This document shows positions 7,280 to 16,103 of a DNA stretch of 36,917 nt, piece by piece. The notes under the pieces were generated by a model, which saw nothing but the letters and a program-made list of their open reading frames with translations, ran no database searches and was not told the DNA's origin. Every line of letters starts with the position of its first letter. Position 1 is the stretch's first letter. The stretch is from the NCBI GenBank assembly GCA_023268155.1, contig JALNKM010000011.1, positions 1 to 36,917 on the forward strand. Reading direction: 5' to 3'. This stretch comes from Candidatus Geocrenenecus huangii. Lineage in GTDB: Archaea > Thermoproteota > Nitrososphaeria_A > Caldarchaeales > Wolframiiraptoraceae. The position numbers were made by a program, and so were the translations under genes.

Positions 7280-8488
7280 ATGGCGTCTGCCAGCTTAATC
7301 GTAACACCTATCGGCGTTATCTCTCTAGCGGATGATGGAAAAATCATCGCATACAAGATGTTTAGAGAAGTAGATGATGCTGCTTCAAAATATTCCAGCA
7401 CTATCAAAGGTGAAGTCATAGAAGATCTCAGAGAAATAATTAATGAGCTCTCTTCAAAAGGTTTCAGAGAATTCAAAGTAGAGCCTCCACACATAATTGG
7501 TAATCTCTCATCAAGCTACCCCGAGTACAAGTTCTCTGAATATTCTCTTTCAATAGATCTTGAAAGCCTATTTGTCAATAATGGTTTAGTCGGAAGCATT
7601 GAAGAGTATAGAGATCAACTAAAGAAGATAACAGACGCAGTTCTAGCAATCCAACTAAGAGAAGCTGTAGCTAGAAGAGATATGATGATTGTGCACGCCG
7701 TCCACGTCTTAGAAGACCTAGATAAACAGATAAACATGTTCTATACTAGATGTAGAGAATGGTATAGCCTCCATTTCCCAGAACTCGCAGAAATAGTTGA
7801 AGAACCAGAAGAATACCTGAAGATAGTTGCTGAGCTAGGGTCTAGGAGCAAAATAACGATAGAAAGTTTATCCAGACTAGTAGGTGAGAAGAAAGCTCGC
7901 CAGATAATAGAGAAGGCTTCAGGGTCTATTGGAGCAGACTTAAGCTTAGAAGATGAGGAGCATTTGAAACGTATTGCTAGAGAAGGTCTCAGACTCATTG
8001 AGATGAAAAATCAGCAAGAAGCATATATTAGAGAATTAATGAATTCAGAAGCACCTAACTTGTCCGCGGTAGCCGGAGCAATACTGGGGGCCAAACTCAT
8101 ATCACTTGCAGGAGGATTAGAGAAACTAGCTAAACTCCCAGCAAGCACAATCCAGGTCCTAGGAGCAGAGAAAGCCCTCTTCAGATTCTTCAAGACGGGT
8201 AGAGGTGCGCCTAAGCATGGGGTTATATTCCAGCATCCTTACATACATGGTTCTCCCAAATGGCAGAGAGGTAAGATAGCTAGACTGCTAGCTACCAAGA
8301 TTGCTATCGCCGCTAGGATCGATTATTTCTCAAGAGAAGATAGAAGCAGTGAATTAAGGAAGGTTCTAGAGGAAAGACTAGCGGAGATTAAGAAGAAGTA
8401 TGCACAACCACCAGCTAAGAAGGTTAAGCCTACGCCTAGAGTAGAAGTAAAAGCAAGAGAAAAAAAGAGACATAAACGTAAACGATGA
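7280..8488 (+). CDS. nop5: C/D box sRNP core protein Nop5 (Nop56/58 homologue)
   Basis: Scaffold of the archaeal box C/D ribonucleoprotein, which joins L7Ae, the guide RNA and fibrillarin for 2'-O-methylation of rRNA and tRNA. The 402-residue protein has an N-terminal fibrillarin-binding domain (1-125), a coiled coil (about 130-240) and the NOP domain. The NOP domain is marked by NLSAVAGAILGAKLISLAGG, then LPASTIQVLGAEKALF and HGVIFQHPYI. The C-terminus is a Lys/Arg-rich tail after residue 365, typical of archaeal Nop5. Fibrillarin follows on the same strand, the standard archaeal pairing. Confidence 0.97.
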   Translation: MASASLIVTPIGVISLADDGKIIAYKMFREVDDAASKYSSTIKGEVIEDLREIINELSSKGFREFKVEPPHIIGNLSSSYPEYKFSEYSLSIDLESLFVNNGLVGSIEEYRDQLKKITDAVLAIQLREAVARRDMMIVHAVHVLEDLDKQINMFYTRCREWYSLHFPELAEIVEEPEEYLKIVAELGSRSKITIESLSRLVGEKKARQIIEKASGSIGADLSLEDEEHLKRIAREGLRLIEMKNQQEAYIRELMNSEAPNLSAVAGAILGAKLISLAGGLEKLAKLPASTIQVLGAEKALFRFFKTGRGAPKHGVIFQHPYIHGSPKWQRGKIARLLATKIAIAARIDYFSREDRSSELRKVLEERLAEIKKKYAQPPAKKVKPTPRVEVKAREKKRHKRKR

Positions 8489-8555
8489 GAGAAGCCATGA
8501 GCAGGGTTGATACAAACTATTTATCTTGAACCCGACTAGATCGGTAGTGGTAGAA

Positions 8556-9245
8556 ATGGTGACGGTTAAGTCTCACGAAAAATTTAACGGAGTATACTGG
8601 GTTGCATCAGACGAGGGAGAGAAGATTCTTGCAACCAAGAATCTCGCTCCAGGCATCCAGGTATATGGTGAAAGATTATTCAAAGTTAAAGGTGATGAAT
8701 ATAGGGCTTGGAACCCTTATCGTAGTAAGCTTTCAGCGGCTATCTGGAACAAGATTAATGAAATATATCTTGCAAGTGGAAGTAAAGTGCTCTATTTGGG
8801 TACAGCTACCGGGACGACTGCAAGCCATGTCTCCGATATAATAGGTAATGAGGGGGTGCTATACGGTGTGGATTTTGCCCCGAGAGTTATGATACAATTT
8901 AAGCAGAACGTCGCACAGCATAGAAGAAACATTATCCCAATCTTTGCGGATGCCCGTAAACCTAGAGAATACGCACACATAGTAGGAAAAGTAGACTTGA
9001 TATACTGCGATGTGGCTCAGCCTGAGCAGGCAAAGATTCTCGTTGATAATGCATTGCTAACTTTAAAGAGTGGAGGCCACGGGATGATAGCTGTAAAAGC
9101 TAGAAGCATAGATAGTGTAGAAGATCCTGAAGTAGTCTACAAGAGAGAGATTAGGATCCTCGAGGAAAACTCCTTCAAGATACTGGAGGTTGTTAATCTC
9201 GAACCATACGAGAAAGATCACGTACTAGTGGTAGCAGAATACTAG
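8556..9245 (+). CDS. flpA: Fibrillarin-like rRNA/tRNA 2'-O-methyltransferase
   Basis: SAM-dependent methyltransferase of the box C/D sRNP, 229 residues from ATG at 8556 (MVTVKSHEKFNGVYWV, the typical N-terminus). SAM-binding motif I is VLYLGTATGTTASHVSD. GVDFAPRVM and the acidic residue in LIYCDVAQPEQA follow, and the late Lys of the catalytic set lies in MIAVKARSID. An in-frame TTG at 8526 would add ten residues, but it sits beside a TATA-like ACTATTTATC (8515-8524) that could be a second promoter, so ATG is preferred. The gene is 67 bp downstream of nop5. Confidence 0.96.
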   Translation: MVTVKSHEKFNGVYWVASDEGEKILATKNLAPGIQVYGERLFKVKGDEYRAWNPYRSKLSAAIWNKINEIYLASGSKVLYLGTATGTTASHVSDIIGNEGVLYGVDFAPRVMIQFKQNVAQHRRNIIPIFADARKPREYAHIVGKVDLIYCDVAQPEQAKILVDNALLTLKSGGHGMIAVKARSIDSVEDPEVVYKREIRILEENSFKILEVVNLEPYEKDHVLVVAEY

Positions 9246-9276
9246 AAAAAGATATATTGACAAGGTCTCCTGAAGC

Positions 9277-10854
9277 TTACTTCGACTGTAGGTATCTGTG
9301 TATTGATTCAGCAGCTCTCTTACCGTCTGCGAATGCCTCTATAGCTGTCGCAGGCCCCCTAACGCTATCTCCTCCGGCGAATACTCCGGGCCTCGTAGTA
9401 GACAAATCTTCATTTACCTTAATAGTACCCCACCTCGTTAACTCTATATTGTCTTCAGGTTTGATAAAGTCTAACTGAGGATCTTGACCGATGGCCAGTA
9501 TTACGTAGTCCGCTTCTTCTATGAACTCTGAGCCTGGTATAGGTTCTGGCCTCCTCCTGCCATCCGGTCCAGGCTCACCCAACCTCATCCTTATACATTT
9601 CATCTTCTTTATTGCCCCGTTTTCTCCTATGAACTCGATTGGTGTAGCAAGGATCACTATCTCGATTCCTTCTTCTTCTGCGTCAAGTACTTGTTCAGGG
9701 TCAGCAGGCATCTCTGCTCTACTCCTCCTATACATGATCTTCACTTCTGATGCGCCTAGTCTCAATGATGTTCTAGCTGCATCCATCGCTACATCTCCTC
9801 CTCCGATTACCCAGACTCTCCCAGAGACACTCTTTATCTCTCCAATCTTCACTTTATAAAGGAATGGTAACGCTTGTATAACTCCCTGAAGGTCCTCTCC
9901 TGGGATATTCATCTTCTTTGGTTTATGTGCTCCTACGCCTATGAATACTGCATCATATTGTTTAACAAGCTCCGATATAGATATGTCCCTACCAACCCTC
10001 TTCATGAGCTCGAACCTTACACTTAACTTCTCTAGGATGCTCGTTTCATCTTCCACGATCCTCGATGGAAGCCTGAATTCCGGTATAGAGAGTCTAAGCA
10101 TTCCTCCAGTCCTCTCAGCGGCCTCATATATCGTTACAGAGTAACCCATTAAAGCTAAGTGGTATGCAGCATTTATCCCTGCGGGTCCAGAGCCTACTAC
10201 AGCTATCTTCTTACCTGTTGACGACTTAGGTGTAAGACGAACACTACTCTTGTCAGCGTAGTCTGAGACGAATCTATGAGAGTACCTTATAGCTAGCGGC
10301 TCCATTCCTATCTCATTCATTATACACGCATTTTCACAGAATCTTACACATATTCTACCTGTCGTTCCAATACAAGGGTAATAAGAGAGAGACAGCTTAT
10401 AGGCTGTATCTATGTTTCCCTGAGCAATTAGCTTGAATACTGCTGGAATACCGAAATGTATTGGGCATGCATCAACACATCTAGGGTTCCTACATGTTAA
10501 GCATCTACTAGCTTCTTTAACCCCTTCTTCTAGGGTATAGCCTTTTCTAACTTCTTCGAAACTACTCTTTCTGATGGGTAACGGTAAAACACTCATAGGA
10601 GTTCTGGGATCAAATTTGTGGGCTAGAGGATTTCCAGATTCTTCAAGTAATTGTTTTAGAAGTGTGATTATTTTCTTTCTCTTCTCTTTCGATTGCTCTT
10701 TCTCTACTAGTATTCTTACAAATGCTTCTAGAATTCTTCCATCCATATTCTTCAAATCTTGATCTAGACCGAACCCAGCCTCCCCCAATACATTCAAGAC
10801 AAGATTATATTCTTCAGATGTAAGCAAGTTTCCTAGCTTAGAGACCTTAACCAT
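9277..10854 (-). CDS. GltD-like NAD(P)-dependent glutamate synthase small-subunit family oxidoreductase
   Basis: A 525-residue flavoprotein of the family that includes the glutamate synthase beta subunit and NfnL-type subunits. After an N-terminal helical extension of about 90 residues come two cysteine groups: C118, C121, C126, C130 (CLTCRNPRCVDACP) and C169, C173, C177 with an extra C161. The first dinucleotide motif is VVGSGPAG at 219-226 (FAD); the second is VIGGGDVAMDAART (NAD(P)H). The C-terminal FAD motif is PGVFAGGDSVRGPATAIEA. No large glutamate synthase subunit lies nearby, so it either acts alone or passes electrons to a partner encoded elsewhere. The start is ATG at 10854. It converges with fibrillarin, 31 bp apart. 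Confidence 0.87.
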   Translation of the reverse strand: MVKVSKLGNLLTSEEYNLVLNVLGEAGFGLDQDLKNMDGRILEAFVRILVEKEQSKEKRKKIITLLKQLLEESGNPLAHKFDPRTPMSVLPLPIRKSSFEEVRKGYTLEEGVKEASRCLTCRNPRCVDACPIHFGIPAVFKLIAQGNIDTAYKLSLSYYPCIGTTGRICVRFCENACIMNEIGMEPLAIRYSHRFVSDYADKSSVRLTPKSSTGKKIAVVGSGPAGINAAYHLALMGYSVTIYEAAERTGGMLRLSIPEFRLPSRIVEDETSILEKLSVRFELMKRVGRDISISELVKQYDAVFIGVGAHKPKKMNIPGEDLQGVIQALPFLYKVKIGEIKSVSGRVWVIGGGDVAMDAARTSLRLGASEVKIMYRRSRAEMPADPEQVLDAEEEGIEIVILATPIEFIGENGAIKKMKCIRMRLGEPGPDGRRRPEPIPGSEFIEEADYVILAIGQDPQLDFIKPEDNIELTRWGTIKVNEDLSTTRPGVFAGGDSVRGPATAIEAFADGKRAAESIHRYLQSK

Positions 10855-10980
10855 GGATACTAAACCCCCTAATATACTTGGAACGTCTAAGATTTGAGCT
10901 TACATTATACATCCAATCAATAAGTTAGAAGATACAGCTAAATAATAGCTTTAACCAGGTTCGTTCGAAAAGAAGGAAAA

Positions 10981-10990
10981 AGATATATTC
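10981..10990 (+). promoter_or_regulatory. TATA box of the rpo7-spt4 unit
   Basis: AGATATATTC, with predicted transcription start near 11011. That excludes most of the upstream TTG-started extension of rpo7 and supports the ATG at 11030. Confidence 0.55.
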
Positions 10991-11029
10991 TGTTAGAAGG
11001 TTGTATTGGAGGATCTTGAGTGTAGGGAG

Positions 11030-11605
11030 ATGTTCACACTCGTCGAGTTAGAAGAGATTATAGGTATACCACCTCGAGACTTTAGTAAGCCTCTCAAAGA
11101 GGCGGCCGTCGAGAGGCTTAAGAATCTCTACGAGGGGACCGTGATAGAAGGTCTTGGATATGTTGTAATGGTTCTCGATGCAGAAGTAGACCCTGTAGGT
11201 TTCCTACTCCCTCGAGACGGCTCAATCTACCATAAAGCTATAGCGAGACTACTTCTCTTCACACCTAGGATACAAGAGGTAAGTGAGGGAGAGATAGTCG
11301 AGATCACGGACTTCGGCGCATTCATCAGGGTTGGACCGATGGATGCTTTACTACACATATCCCAGATCATGGATGACTACCTATCATATGATGAAAAACA
11401 CTCTATACTACTTGGTAAGAAGACGGGAAAGAAATTAGAGGTAGGAGATGAAGTTAGATTCAGGGTAGTGGCCGTTTCTATATCTCCGGGTACAGCTGGG
11501 AAAATCAGTGTTACGACCCGTCAGCCATATCTTGGGAAGATAGGGTGGATTAAGGAAAGCATCGAGGAAGTGAAAGAAAAAACTGTAGCGGAGGAGAAGC
11601 ACTGA
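11030..11605 (+). CDS. rpoE1: DNA-directed RNA polymerase subunit E' (Rpo7)
   Basis: Rpo7 forms the stalk of archaeal RNA polymerase with Rpo4 and binds emerging RNA. The N-terminal RNAP domain starts MFTLVELEEIIGIPPRDF and includes YEGTVIEGLGYVVMVLDAE. An S1 domain follows (GEIVEITDFGAFIRVGPMDALLHISQIMDDY). Length from ATG at 11030 is 191 residues. A TTG at 11006 would extend it by eight but falls upstream of the predicted transcription start. spt4 follows after one base, the conserved archaeal rpoE1-rpoE2/spt4 arrangement. Confidence 0.96.
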   Translation: MFTLVELEEIIGIPPRDFSKPLKEAAVERLKNLYEGTVIEGLGYVVMVLDAEVDPVGFLLPRDGSIYHKAIARLLLFTPRIQEVSEGEIVEITDFGAFIRVGPMDALLHISQIMDDYLSYDEKHSILLGKKTGKKLEVGDEVRFRVVAVSISPGTAGKISVTTRQPYLGKIGWIKESIEEVKEKTVAEEKH

Positions 11606-11606
11606 G

Positions 11607-11798
11607 ATGGCAGGGTCTAGGGAGAGGGCATGCATGAACTGTAAGAAGATAACGACTGGAAGCGAATGCGATAACTGCGGTTCAACAAACTTGACGACAA
11701 ACTATTCTGGCCTAATAATAATAATTGACCCTGAGAAATCCGAAATAGCGAGAGAACTTGGATTAAAGAAGCCGGGAGCTTATGCTACTAAAACGTAA
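11607..11798 (+). CDS. spt4: Transcription elongation factor Spt4
   Basis: A 63-residue zinc protein with C9-x2-C12 and C21-x2-C24 (CMNCKK, CDNCGS), then NYSGLIIIIDPEKSEIARELG, the conserved core that pairs with Spt5 NGN. Spt4/5 clamps RNA polymerase and raises processivity. The ATG at 11607 is one base after the rpo7 stop, so translation is probably coupled. Confidence 0.95.
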   Translation: MAGSRERACMNCKKITTGSECDNCGSTNLTTNYSGLIIIIDPEKSEIARELGLKKPGAYATKT

Positions 11799-11874
11799 AT
11801 TAAAGGTATCACTTACTTTCTTGCGGGCTAGAGATGGCTGAAACCTCAATCCGACAAACGGGGGTAGATGACTC

Positions 11875-12429
11875 GTGGAGGGTGTTATCTGGCCACCCCG
11901 CCACAAGATAATCTTCACAGAGGAGATGAAGAATAGATTGAGAGAGCCCATCGGAGAACTCGTTACCGGCAGAGACCCTGATGAAGTAACTAGGAGATTA
12001 AAACAATTAATCGAAGACATTAAGCCCCCGGTAGTCATCGCTGTCGGAGACTACGTCTCTAACAAATTATATCAACACAACATCAAAGTCGACATATACG
12101 TAGTAGACGGGAGGATCGAGAGGATCGAAAAACCAATACATTTAACCACTCTAGAAAATGTGGTGGAGTCTGTTAATGAGGCTGGGACAATATCACCTAG
12201 CTCCGCTGAGAAACTACATCAATTGATACATTCTCCTGAATCATGGCCTATCGTCTTGAAGGTTAAAGGTGAAGAAGATCTATTAGCTCTAGCAGCTATA
12301 CTATCTTCTCCGGAAAATTCCGTGATTGTCTACGGGCAGCCGAAGAAAGGAGCCGTGCTAGTAAGAGTTAATGTCCAGGTGAGGAATAAGATGGTCGAGA
12401 TAATACGCCAATCTGGAATCACCTCTTAA
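11875..12429 (+). CDS. GTP-dependent dephospho-CoA kinase (DUF359 family)
   Basis: Archaeal enzyme for the last step of coenzyme A synthesis, unrelated to bacterial CoaE. The 184-residue protein has the family order: an N-terminal REPIGELVTG stretch, PPVVIAVGDYVSNKLYQHNI, DIYVVDGRIER, then NEAGTISPSSAEKL and SPENSVIVYGQPKKGAVLV. The earliest possible start is GTG at 11875, because an in-frame TGA lies at 11869. It follows spt4 by 76 bp, the usual neighbourhood for this family in archaea. Confidence 0.9.
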   Translation: MEGVIWPPRHKIIFTEEMKNRLREPIGELVTGRDPDEVTRRLKQLIEDIKPPVVIAVGDYVSNKLYQHNIKVDIYVVDGRIERIEKPIHLTTLENVVESVNEAGTISPSSAEKLHQLIHSPESWPIVLKVKGEEDLLALAAILSSPENSVIVYGQPKKGAVLVRVNVQVRNKMVEIIRQSGITS

Positions 12430-12464
12430 GAGCTTTATCTATTCGTAGAGATAGGTATTGGAAG

Positions 12465-13247
12465 CTAGGATAGAATTACATCTAGTATGAGCATAACTAT
12501 CAACCCAGCTATTAAGCTATATGTTGATGTTCTCTCCCCACCTGATCTATGGATTTCCGGAACTATCTCGTCGCTTACAACGTATATCATTGCTCCTGCC
12601 GCAAACCCCATCGCGTAGGGTATTATGCTCGTGAATATAGATGTCAAGTAAGCTCCCAGCAGGGCTAAGGGAGGTTCAACAAATCCTGATGCAACCGATA
12701 TAGTGTAAGCTTTTCTCCTACTATAATTTTCTGTAGCTAGTAGTGAAAAACCTACTGATAATCCTTCAGGAATATTCTGGAAGCCTATTGCAAGCATTAG
12801 AGATGCTCCGGCTACCAGGTCGCCTGACCCGAAGCCTACACCTACAGCTAAGCCTTCAGGTAGGTTGTGGATGGTTACAGCAATCACGAATAACCATATT
12901 GCTCTAAGCCTGCTTAAGACGCGGCCTTCTCTACCTTTAACGAAATGCAGATGAGGCATCATGTAATCTATCAATGAGATGGTAACCGCTCCAATTACTA
13001 TTCCAACTACAACTGCGAATATGCCTCCATACTCTATGCCTGGAAGAATCAAGCTCGTGAAGCTTGCAGCCAACATAACTCCAGCGGCGAAACCGAGCCC
13101 AATATCGATCAACGTCTTTGATGGAGACCTAAAAAACAATACGGGTATAGCTCCTAGAAGATTTAGCACCGCCCCTACGGTTCCCCCGATCAAGCCTATT
13201 AAAACGAGATTTCCACCAGCAATAGTTGTTAATATTTCAGGAATCAT
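12465..13247 (-). CDS. ZIP family divalent metal transporter
   Basis: A 260-residue, eight-helix membrane protein of the ZIP/ZupT family for uptake of Zn2+ or similar ions. The metal-site helices are recognisable: H127-N-L-P-E131-G in TM4 and Q157-N-I-P-E161-G in TM5. A short His/Met stretch (YMMPHLHFVKG, about 95-105) lies in the loop before TM4. The minus-strand promoter is suggested by a TATA-like CTTAAATAATT about 30 bp before the ATG, so a leaderless mRNA is likely. It is monocistronic and converges with the dephospho-CoA kinase gene. Confidence 0.92.
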   Translation of the reverse strand: MIPEILTTIAGGNLVLIGLIGGTVGAVLNLLGAIPVLFFRSPSKTLIDIGLGFAAGVMLAASFTSLILPGIEYGGIFAVVVGIVIGAVTISLIDYMMPHLHFVKGREGRVLSRLRAIWLFVIAVTIHNLPEGLAVGVGFGSGDLVAGASLMLAIGFQNIPEGLSVGFSLLATENYSRRKAYTISVASGFVEPPLALLGAYLTSIFTSIIPYAMGFAAGAMIYVVSDEIVPEIHRSGGERTSTYSLIAGLIVMLILDVILS

Positions 13248-13297
13248 CTTACAGAATTTGGTAAATAATTATTTAAGAACATTCTAATTAATCATCT

Positions 13298-13852
13298 TCA
13301 CGTAATCGAGTGGTCTAACGTCGTAGTATATTTTCCCCCGCCCAAGTATAATAGTATCTTTACTTTAGATAGATTGTAGGTATCATCTTCTATAGCTTCC
13401 TCCCTAACATACGCTTTTTCTACTTTCCCCAATACTAGTGCATGGTCTCCTGCAGGATACTCATCGTATAGGCTGCATTCTAGAGCCGTTACAGCCTCAG
13501 CGATATGTGGAGACTTCACTATTCTTGATTTAACTAAAGTCAGCTTAGATTTCTCAAATTTATCGACCGCTCTTCCAGAATAGCCTCCGAAGAATTCGGA
13601 TTCATGGATCATGCTGAAGTCGAGGATATTCACGGTGAAATCCCGTGTCTGCTTAATCAGTTCATATGTGTATCGTTTAGGAGAGATCGCAACAGCAAGC
13701 AGGGGAGGATCCCTAGAGGTAGGTGTAAGCCATGCAGCAGACATACCGTTAGGCTTTCCAAAAGAATCAACAGAAACGATTATTGCCACAGGCTTAGGTT
13801 GTAGAAGATAGACGAATGAACGAGGCTTAATCTCTACTAGACCCAACCCCAA
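13298..13852 (-). CDS. Flavin reductase-like (flavoredoxin-type) FMN-binding protein
   Basis: A 184-residue split-barrel flavoprotein. The features are an N-terminal strand PKPVAIIVSVDSFGKPNGMSAAW, the PPLLAVAISPKRYTYELI block and DFTVNIL, all typical of the flavin reductase domain that binds FMN. ALECSLYDEYPAGDHALVLGKVEKA is the family's C-terminal signature. It reduces or carries flavin for a partner not identifiable here. The start is TTG at 13852, 51 bp from the divergent acetyltransferase gene. Confidence 0.87.
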   Translation of the reverse strand: MGLGLVEIKPRSFVYLLQPKPVAIIVSVDSFGKPNGMSAAWLTPTSRDPPLLAVAISPKRYTYELIKQTRDFTVNILDFSMIHESEFFGGYSGRAVDKFEKSKLTLVKSRIVKSPHIAEAVTALECSLYDEYPAGDHALVLGKVEKAYVREEAIEDDTYNLSKVKILLYLGGGKYTTTLDHSIT

Positions 13853-13903
13853 GACACCGATAACTTATTAGGCGAACTAGTTGAATAACATTTCATTGGG
13901 GCC

Positions 13904-14386
13904 ATGGCAAAGAATCTAGAAGATTTAGAAGACAAGAACACCAAAGTAATAGTCAGGGTCTCGCCTGTTTCTGAAGGCGACTTAGAAGAAGTATATCAAA
14001 TTGAGTTAGAATGTTTTGGGAGAGATGCTTACCCGAAGCTTGTTTTCAACTACTTGCTGAGAAACCCTAGGTCTATCTTCTTGAAAGCAACGATAGACAA
14101 CATTCTAGTAGGCTTCATAGCTGGATTATGCCATAGAGACGAATGCTTACTATATACGCTCAACGTTAAGAAAGATTTTAGGAGGATGGGCATAGGCTCA
14201 ATCCTTCTAGAAGCTCTTGAGAAGAAAGCCTTGGAATTGAATATGAAGAAGATAGTCTTGCAGGTTGAAGTGACGAATTCTCCCGCAGTCAACCTATATC
14301 TAAAGAAAGGATACTCAATCACAAGAATGATAAAGAATTATTATGGTTATAGAAGAGATGCATATGAAGCATGTAAGCTGCTATAA
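13904..14386 (+). CDS. GNAT family N-acetyltransferase (RimI-like)
   Basis: A 160-residue GNAT protein. The acetyl-CoA loop R93-R-M-G-I-G98 follows the strand LYTLNVKKDF, and the late motif NSPAVNLYLKKGY is typical of RimI-type acetyltransferases. Archaeal RimI-like enzymes acetylate protein N-termini; the substrate here is not shown. The gene starts a plus-strand run with the Mth938-like and radical SAM genes, spaced 35 and 19 bp. Confidence 0.88.
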   Translation: MAKNLEDLEDKNTKVIVRVSPVSEGDLEEVYQIELECFGRDAYPKLVFNYLLRNPRSIFLKATIDNILVGFIAGLCHRDECLLYTLNVKKDFRRMGIGSILLEALEKKALELNMKKIVLQVEVTNSPAVNLYLKKGYSITRMIKNYYGYRRDAYEACKLL

Positions 14387-14421
14387 GACATATATTTCCG
14401 TTTCTCAACATTCTCTAGGAG

Positions 14422-14772
14422 ATGGCTCCAAGAATCAATGATTACGGATTCGGCTACATAGTGGTAGATGGGGTAAGATATGGTAGAGACTTGATAATAC
14501 TTCCCGGAAAGGTTATACCGAACTGGTGGAGGAAGGAAGGACACAGGATAGAACTTGAAGACCTGAAAGAAATTCTAGGAATAGATTTAGAATATATAGT
14601 AATAGGCACCGGATATTTTGGGAGAGTTGAAGTATCTGAGGAGGTAAAAAGAGAGTTAGAGGAAAAAGGTGTAAAGCTAGTCGTAGCTGATTCTAGGGTT
14701 GCTTGGAAGAAGTATAATGAGTTTATCGATAAAGGCGTAAAGGTATGCGGAGCATTCCACCTTACATGCTGA
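14422..14772 (+). CDS. Mth938-like domain protein
   Basis: A small 116-residue protein of the Mth938-like family (related to NDUFAF3/DUF498). It starts with PRINDYGFGYIVVDGVRYGRDLIILP and has the conserved YIVIGTGYFGRVEV and the late KGVKVCGAFHLTC. Function is not established in archaea; the eukaryotic relative helps assemble respiratory complex I. It lies between a GNAT gene and a radical SAM gene, so a role beside that iron-sulfur protein is plausible but is inference. TAGGA lies directly before the ATG. Confidence 0.82.
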   Translation: MAPRINDYGFGYIVVDGVRYGRDLIILPGKVIPNWWRKEGHRIELEDLKEILGIDLEYIVIGTGYFGRVEVSEEVKRELEEKGVKLVVADSRVAWKKYNEFIDKGVKVCGAFHLTC

Positions 14773-14791
14773 TAGACAACTGGGCTTTGAA

Positions 14792-16009
14792 ATGCTTAGA
14801 CCCATAGTTGAAGTAGATGAAGAATCTTGTAAGAGCTGCAGATTCTGTATAGATGTCAGCAGATGTATGAGCCCCTCTCAATGTATTGGGTGCCTCTCAT
14901 GCTACTGGAGCTGCCCATACAATGCAAGAAAGATCAAGTTCCTAGAACTTGAAGAGAAGAATGTAAGTATCTGGGTAGAGGATAGGGTATACCTTGTACC
15001 GTACCCTTCAACCCTGAAAGAAGCTCTAGAAAATATAGGAATAGCATTTGGGAAACCTGGTTCACGAAATCTATCTTCACCATGCAATCTAGGAGGATGC
15101 TGGGCTTGTAGCGTTATAGTAGATGGAAAACTCGAGAGGACATGTATAACACCTGTAAGAGAAGGAATGAAGATAAAGCTTGACGTAGAAAACATTGATC
15201 CCCTGAGAATAGTCCATGGCCCGCAGCCTCACAAGGTTGGTGGAAAGGGAACTCCATGGTGGGAAGTTGGTACAGGCTACGTCGAGGCAGCTATATGGGT
15301 TGCTGGATGTAATCTCAGATGCCCGCAATGCCAGAATTATTACGTAACATATGATAATGCTACAGACCCAGTAACTCCTAAAGAAGCGGCGAGGATGACT
15401 ACATGGTGTTTTAGAAGATATGATACCAAAGGTATAGCTATTAGTGGAGGAGAGCCAACACTTAACAGAAGATGGCTTACAGAATTCTTTAAGGAGGCTA
15501 GAAGGCTGAGCCCAGGGAAAAGACTGCATCTTGATAGTAATGGGACTACCATTACGAAAGAATATGTAGATGAGCTTTTCGAGGCTGGATGCAACAATAT
15601 CGGCATAGAGCCTAAAGCATCTAGAGTAGATACCTACATGAAGATTACGGGGATTACGGATAGAGAACTTGCAAAGAACTATCTCGAGAATTCATGGAAC
15701 ATAATAAGATACATTCTAGAGAATTATGGTGGTAAGATCTACCTAGGGGTGGGATTTGCATACAGTAGAGAATGGATGACCATAGATGAAGTAGAAGAGA
15801 TTGGGGAGAGAGTCGCATCGATAGATAGAGACCTCCAAGTGATCGCCTTAGACTACTTCCCATCATTTAGAAGAAGATCTATTAGAAGACCTAGCGTAGA
15901 AGAAATGCTCAATGTTAAGAAGAAGCTCGAAGATAGAGGTTTAAGAACGGTGATTGTACAGACGAGTGTAGGTCATTTCGGCCCATCCCAGAGCTCTAGA
16001 ACATATTAA
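14792..16009 (+). CDS. Radical SAM protein with N-terminal ferredoxin and [2Fe-2S] domains
   Basis: This 405-residue protein has three iron-sulfur regions in a row. Residues 1-50 hold eight Cys (13, 16, 19, 25, 31, 34, 37, 41) in CxxCxxC patterns, the second ending CYWSCP like a 4Fe-4S ferredoxin. Residues about 58-122 look like a plant-type [2Fe-2S] domain, with C98-x4-C103-x2-C106 and C118 (CNLGGCWACSVIVDG). The radical SAM core begins at C173-NLR-C177-PQ-C180, with ISGGEPTLN as the SAM-binding GGE motif. The core resembles pyruvate formate-lyase activating enzyme (COG1180). The target is unknown. It is the last gene of the GNAT/Mth938 run, 19 bp after the Mth938-like gene. Confidence 0.88.
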   Translation: MLRPIVEVDEESCKSCRFCIDVSRCMSPSQCIGCLSCYWSCPYNARKIKFLELEEKNVSIWVEDRVYLVPYPSTLKEALENIGIAFGKPGSRNLSSPCNLGGCWACSVIVDGKLERTCITPVREGMKIKLDVENIDPLRIVHGPQPHKVGGKGTPWWEVGTGYVEAAIWVAGCNLRCPQCQNYYVTYDNATDPVTPKEAARMTTWCFRRYDTKGIAISGGEPTLNRRWLTEFFKEARRLSPGKRLHLDSNGTTITKEYVDELFEAGCNNIGIEPKASRVDTYMKITGITDRELAKNYLENSWNIIRYILENYGGKIYLGVGFAYSREWMTIDEVEEIGERVASIDRDLQVIALDYFPSFRRRSIRRPSVEEMLNVKKKLEDRGLRTVIVQTSVGHFGPSQSSRTY

Positions 16010-16103
16010 CTAAGAATGAAGATGAGAAATATCCTGTTGGATAAGTGTTCGATTATTTTGCTAAGTGTTTACTAAGGGGAGAATCTAAGAGTATGCTTTA
16101 TAA

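Noticed and set aside
11834-11911. Short ATG frame of about 25 codons before the dephospho-CoA kinase
   Set aside because: It overlaps the kinase in another frame and has no family features; at most a chance upstream ORF.
13604-13811. Two plus-strand frames of 66 codons
   Set aside because: They are shadows of the flavin reductase-like gene, with no promoter or motif of their own.
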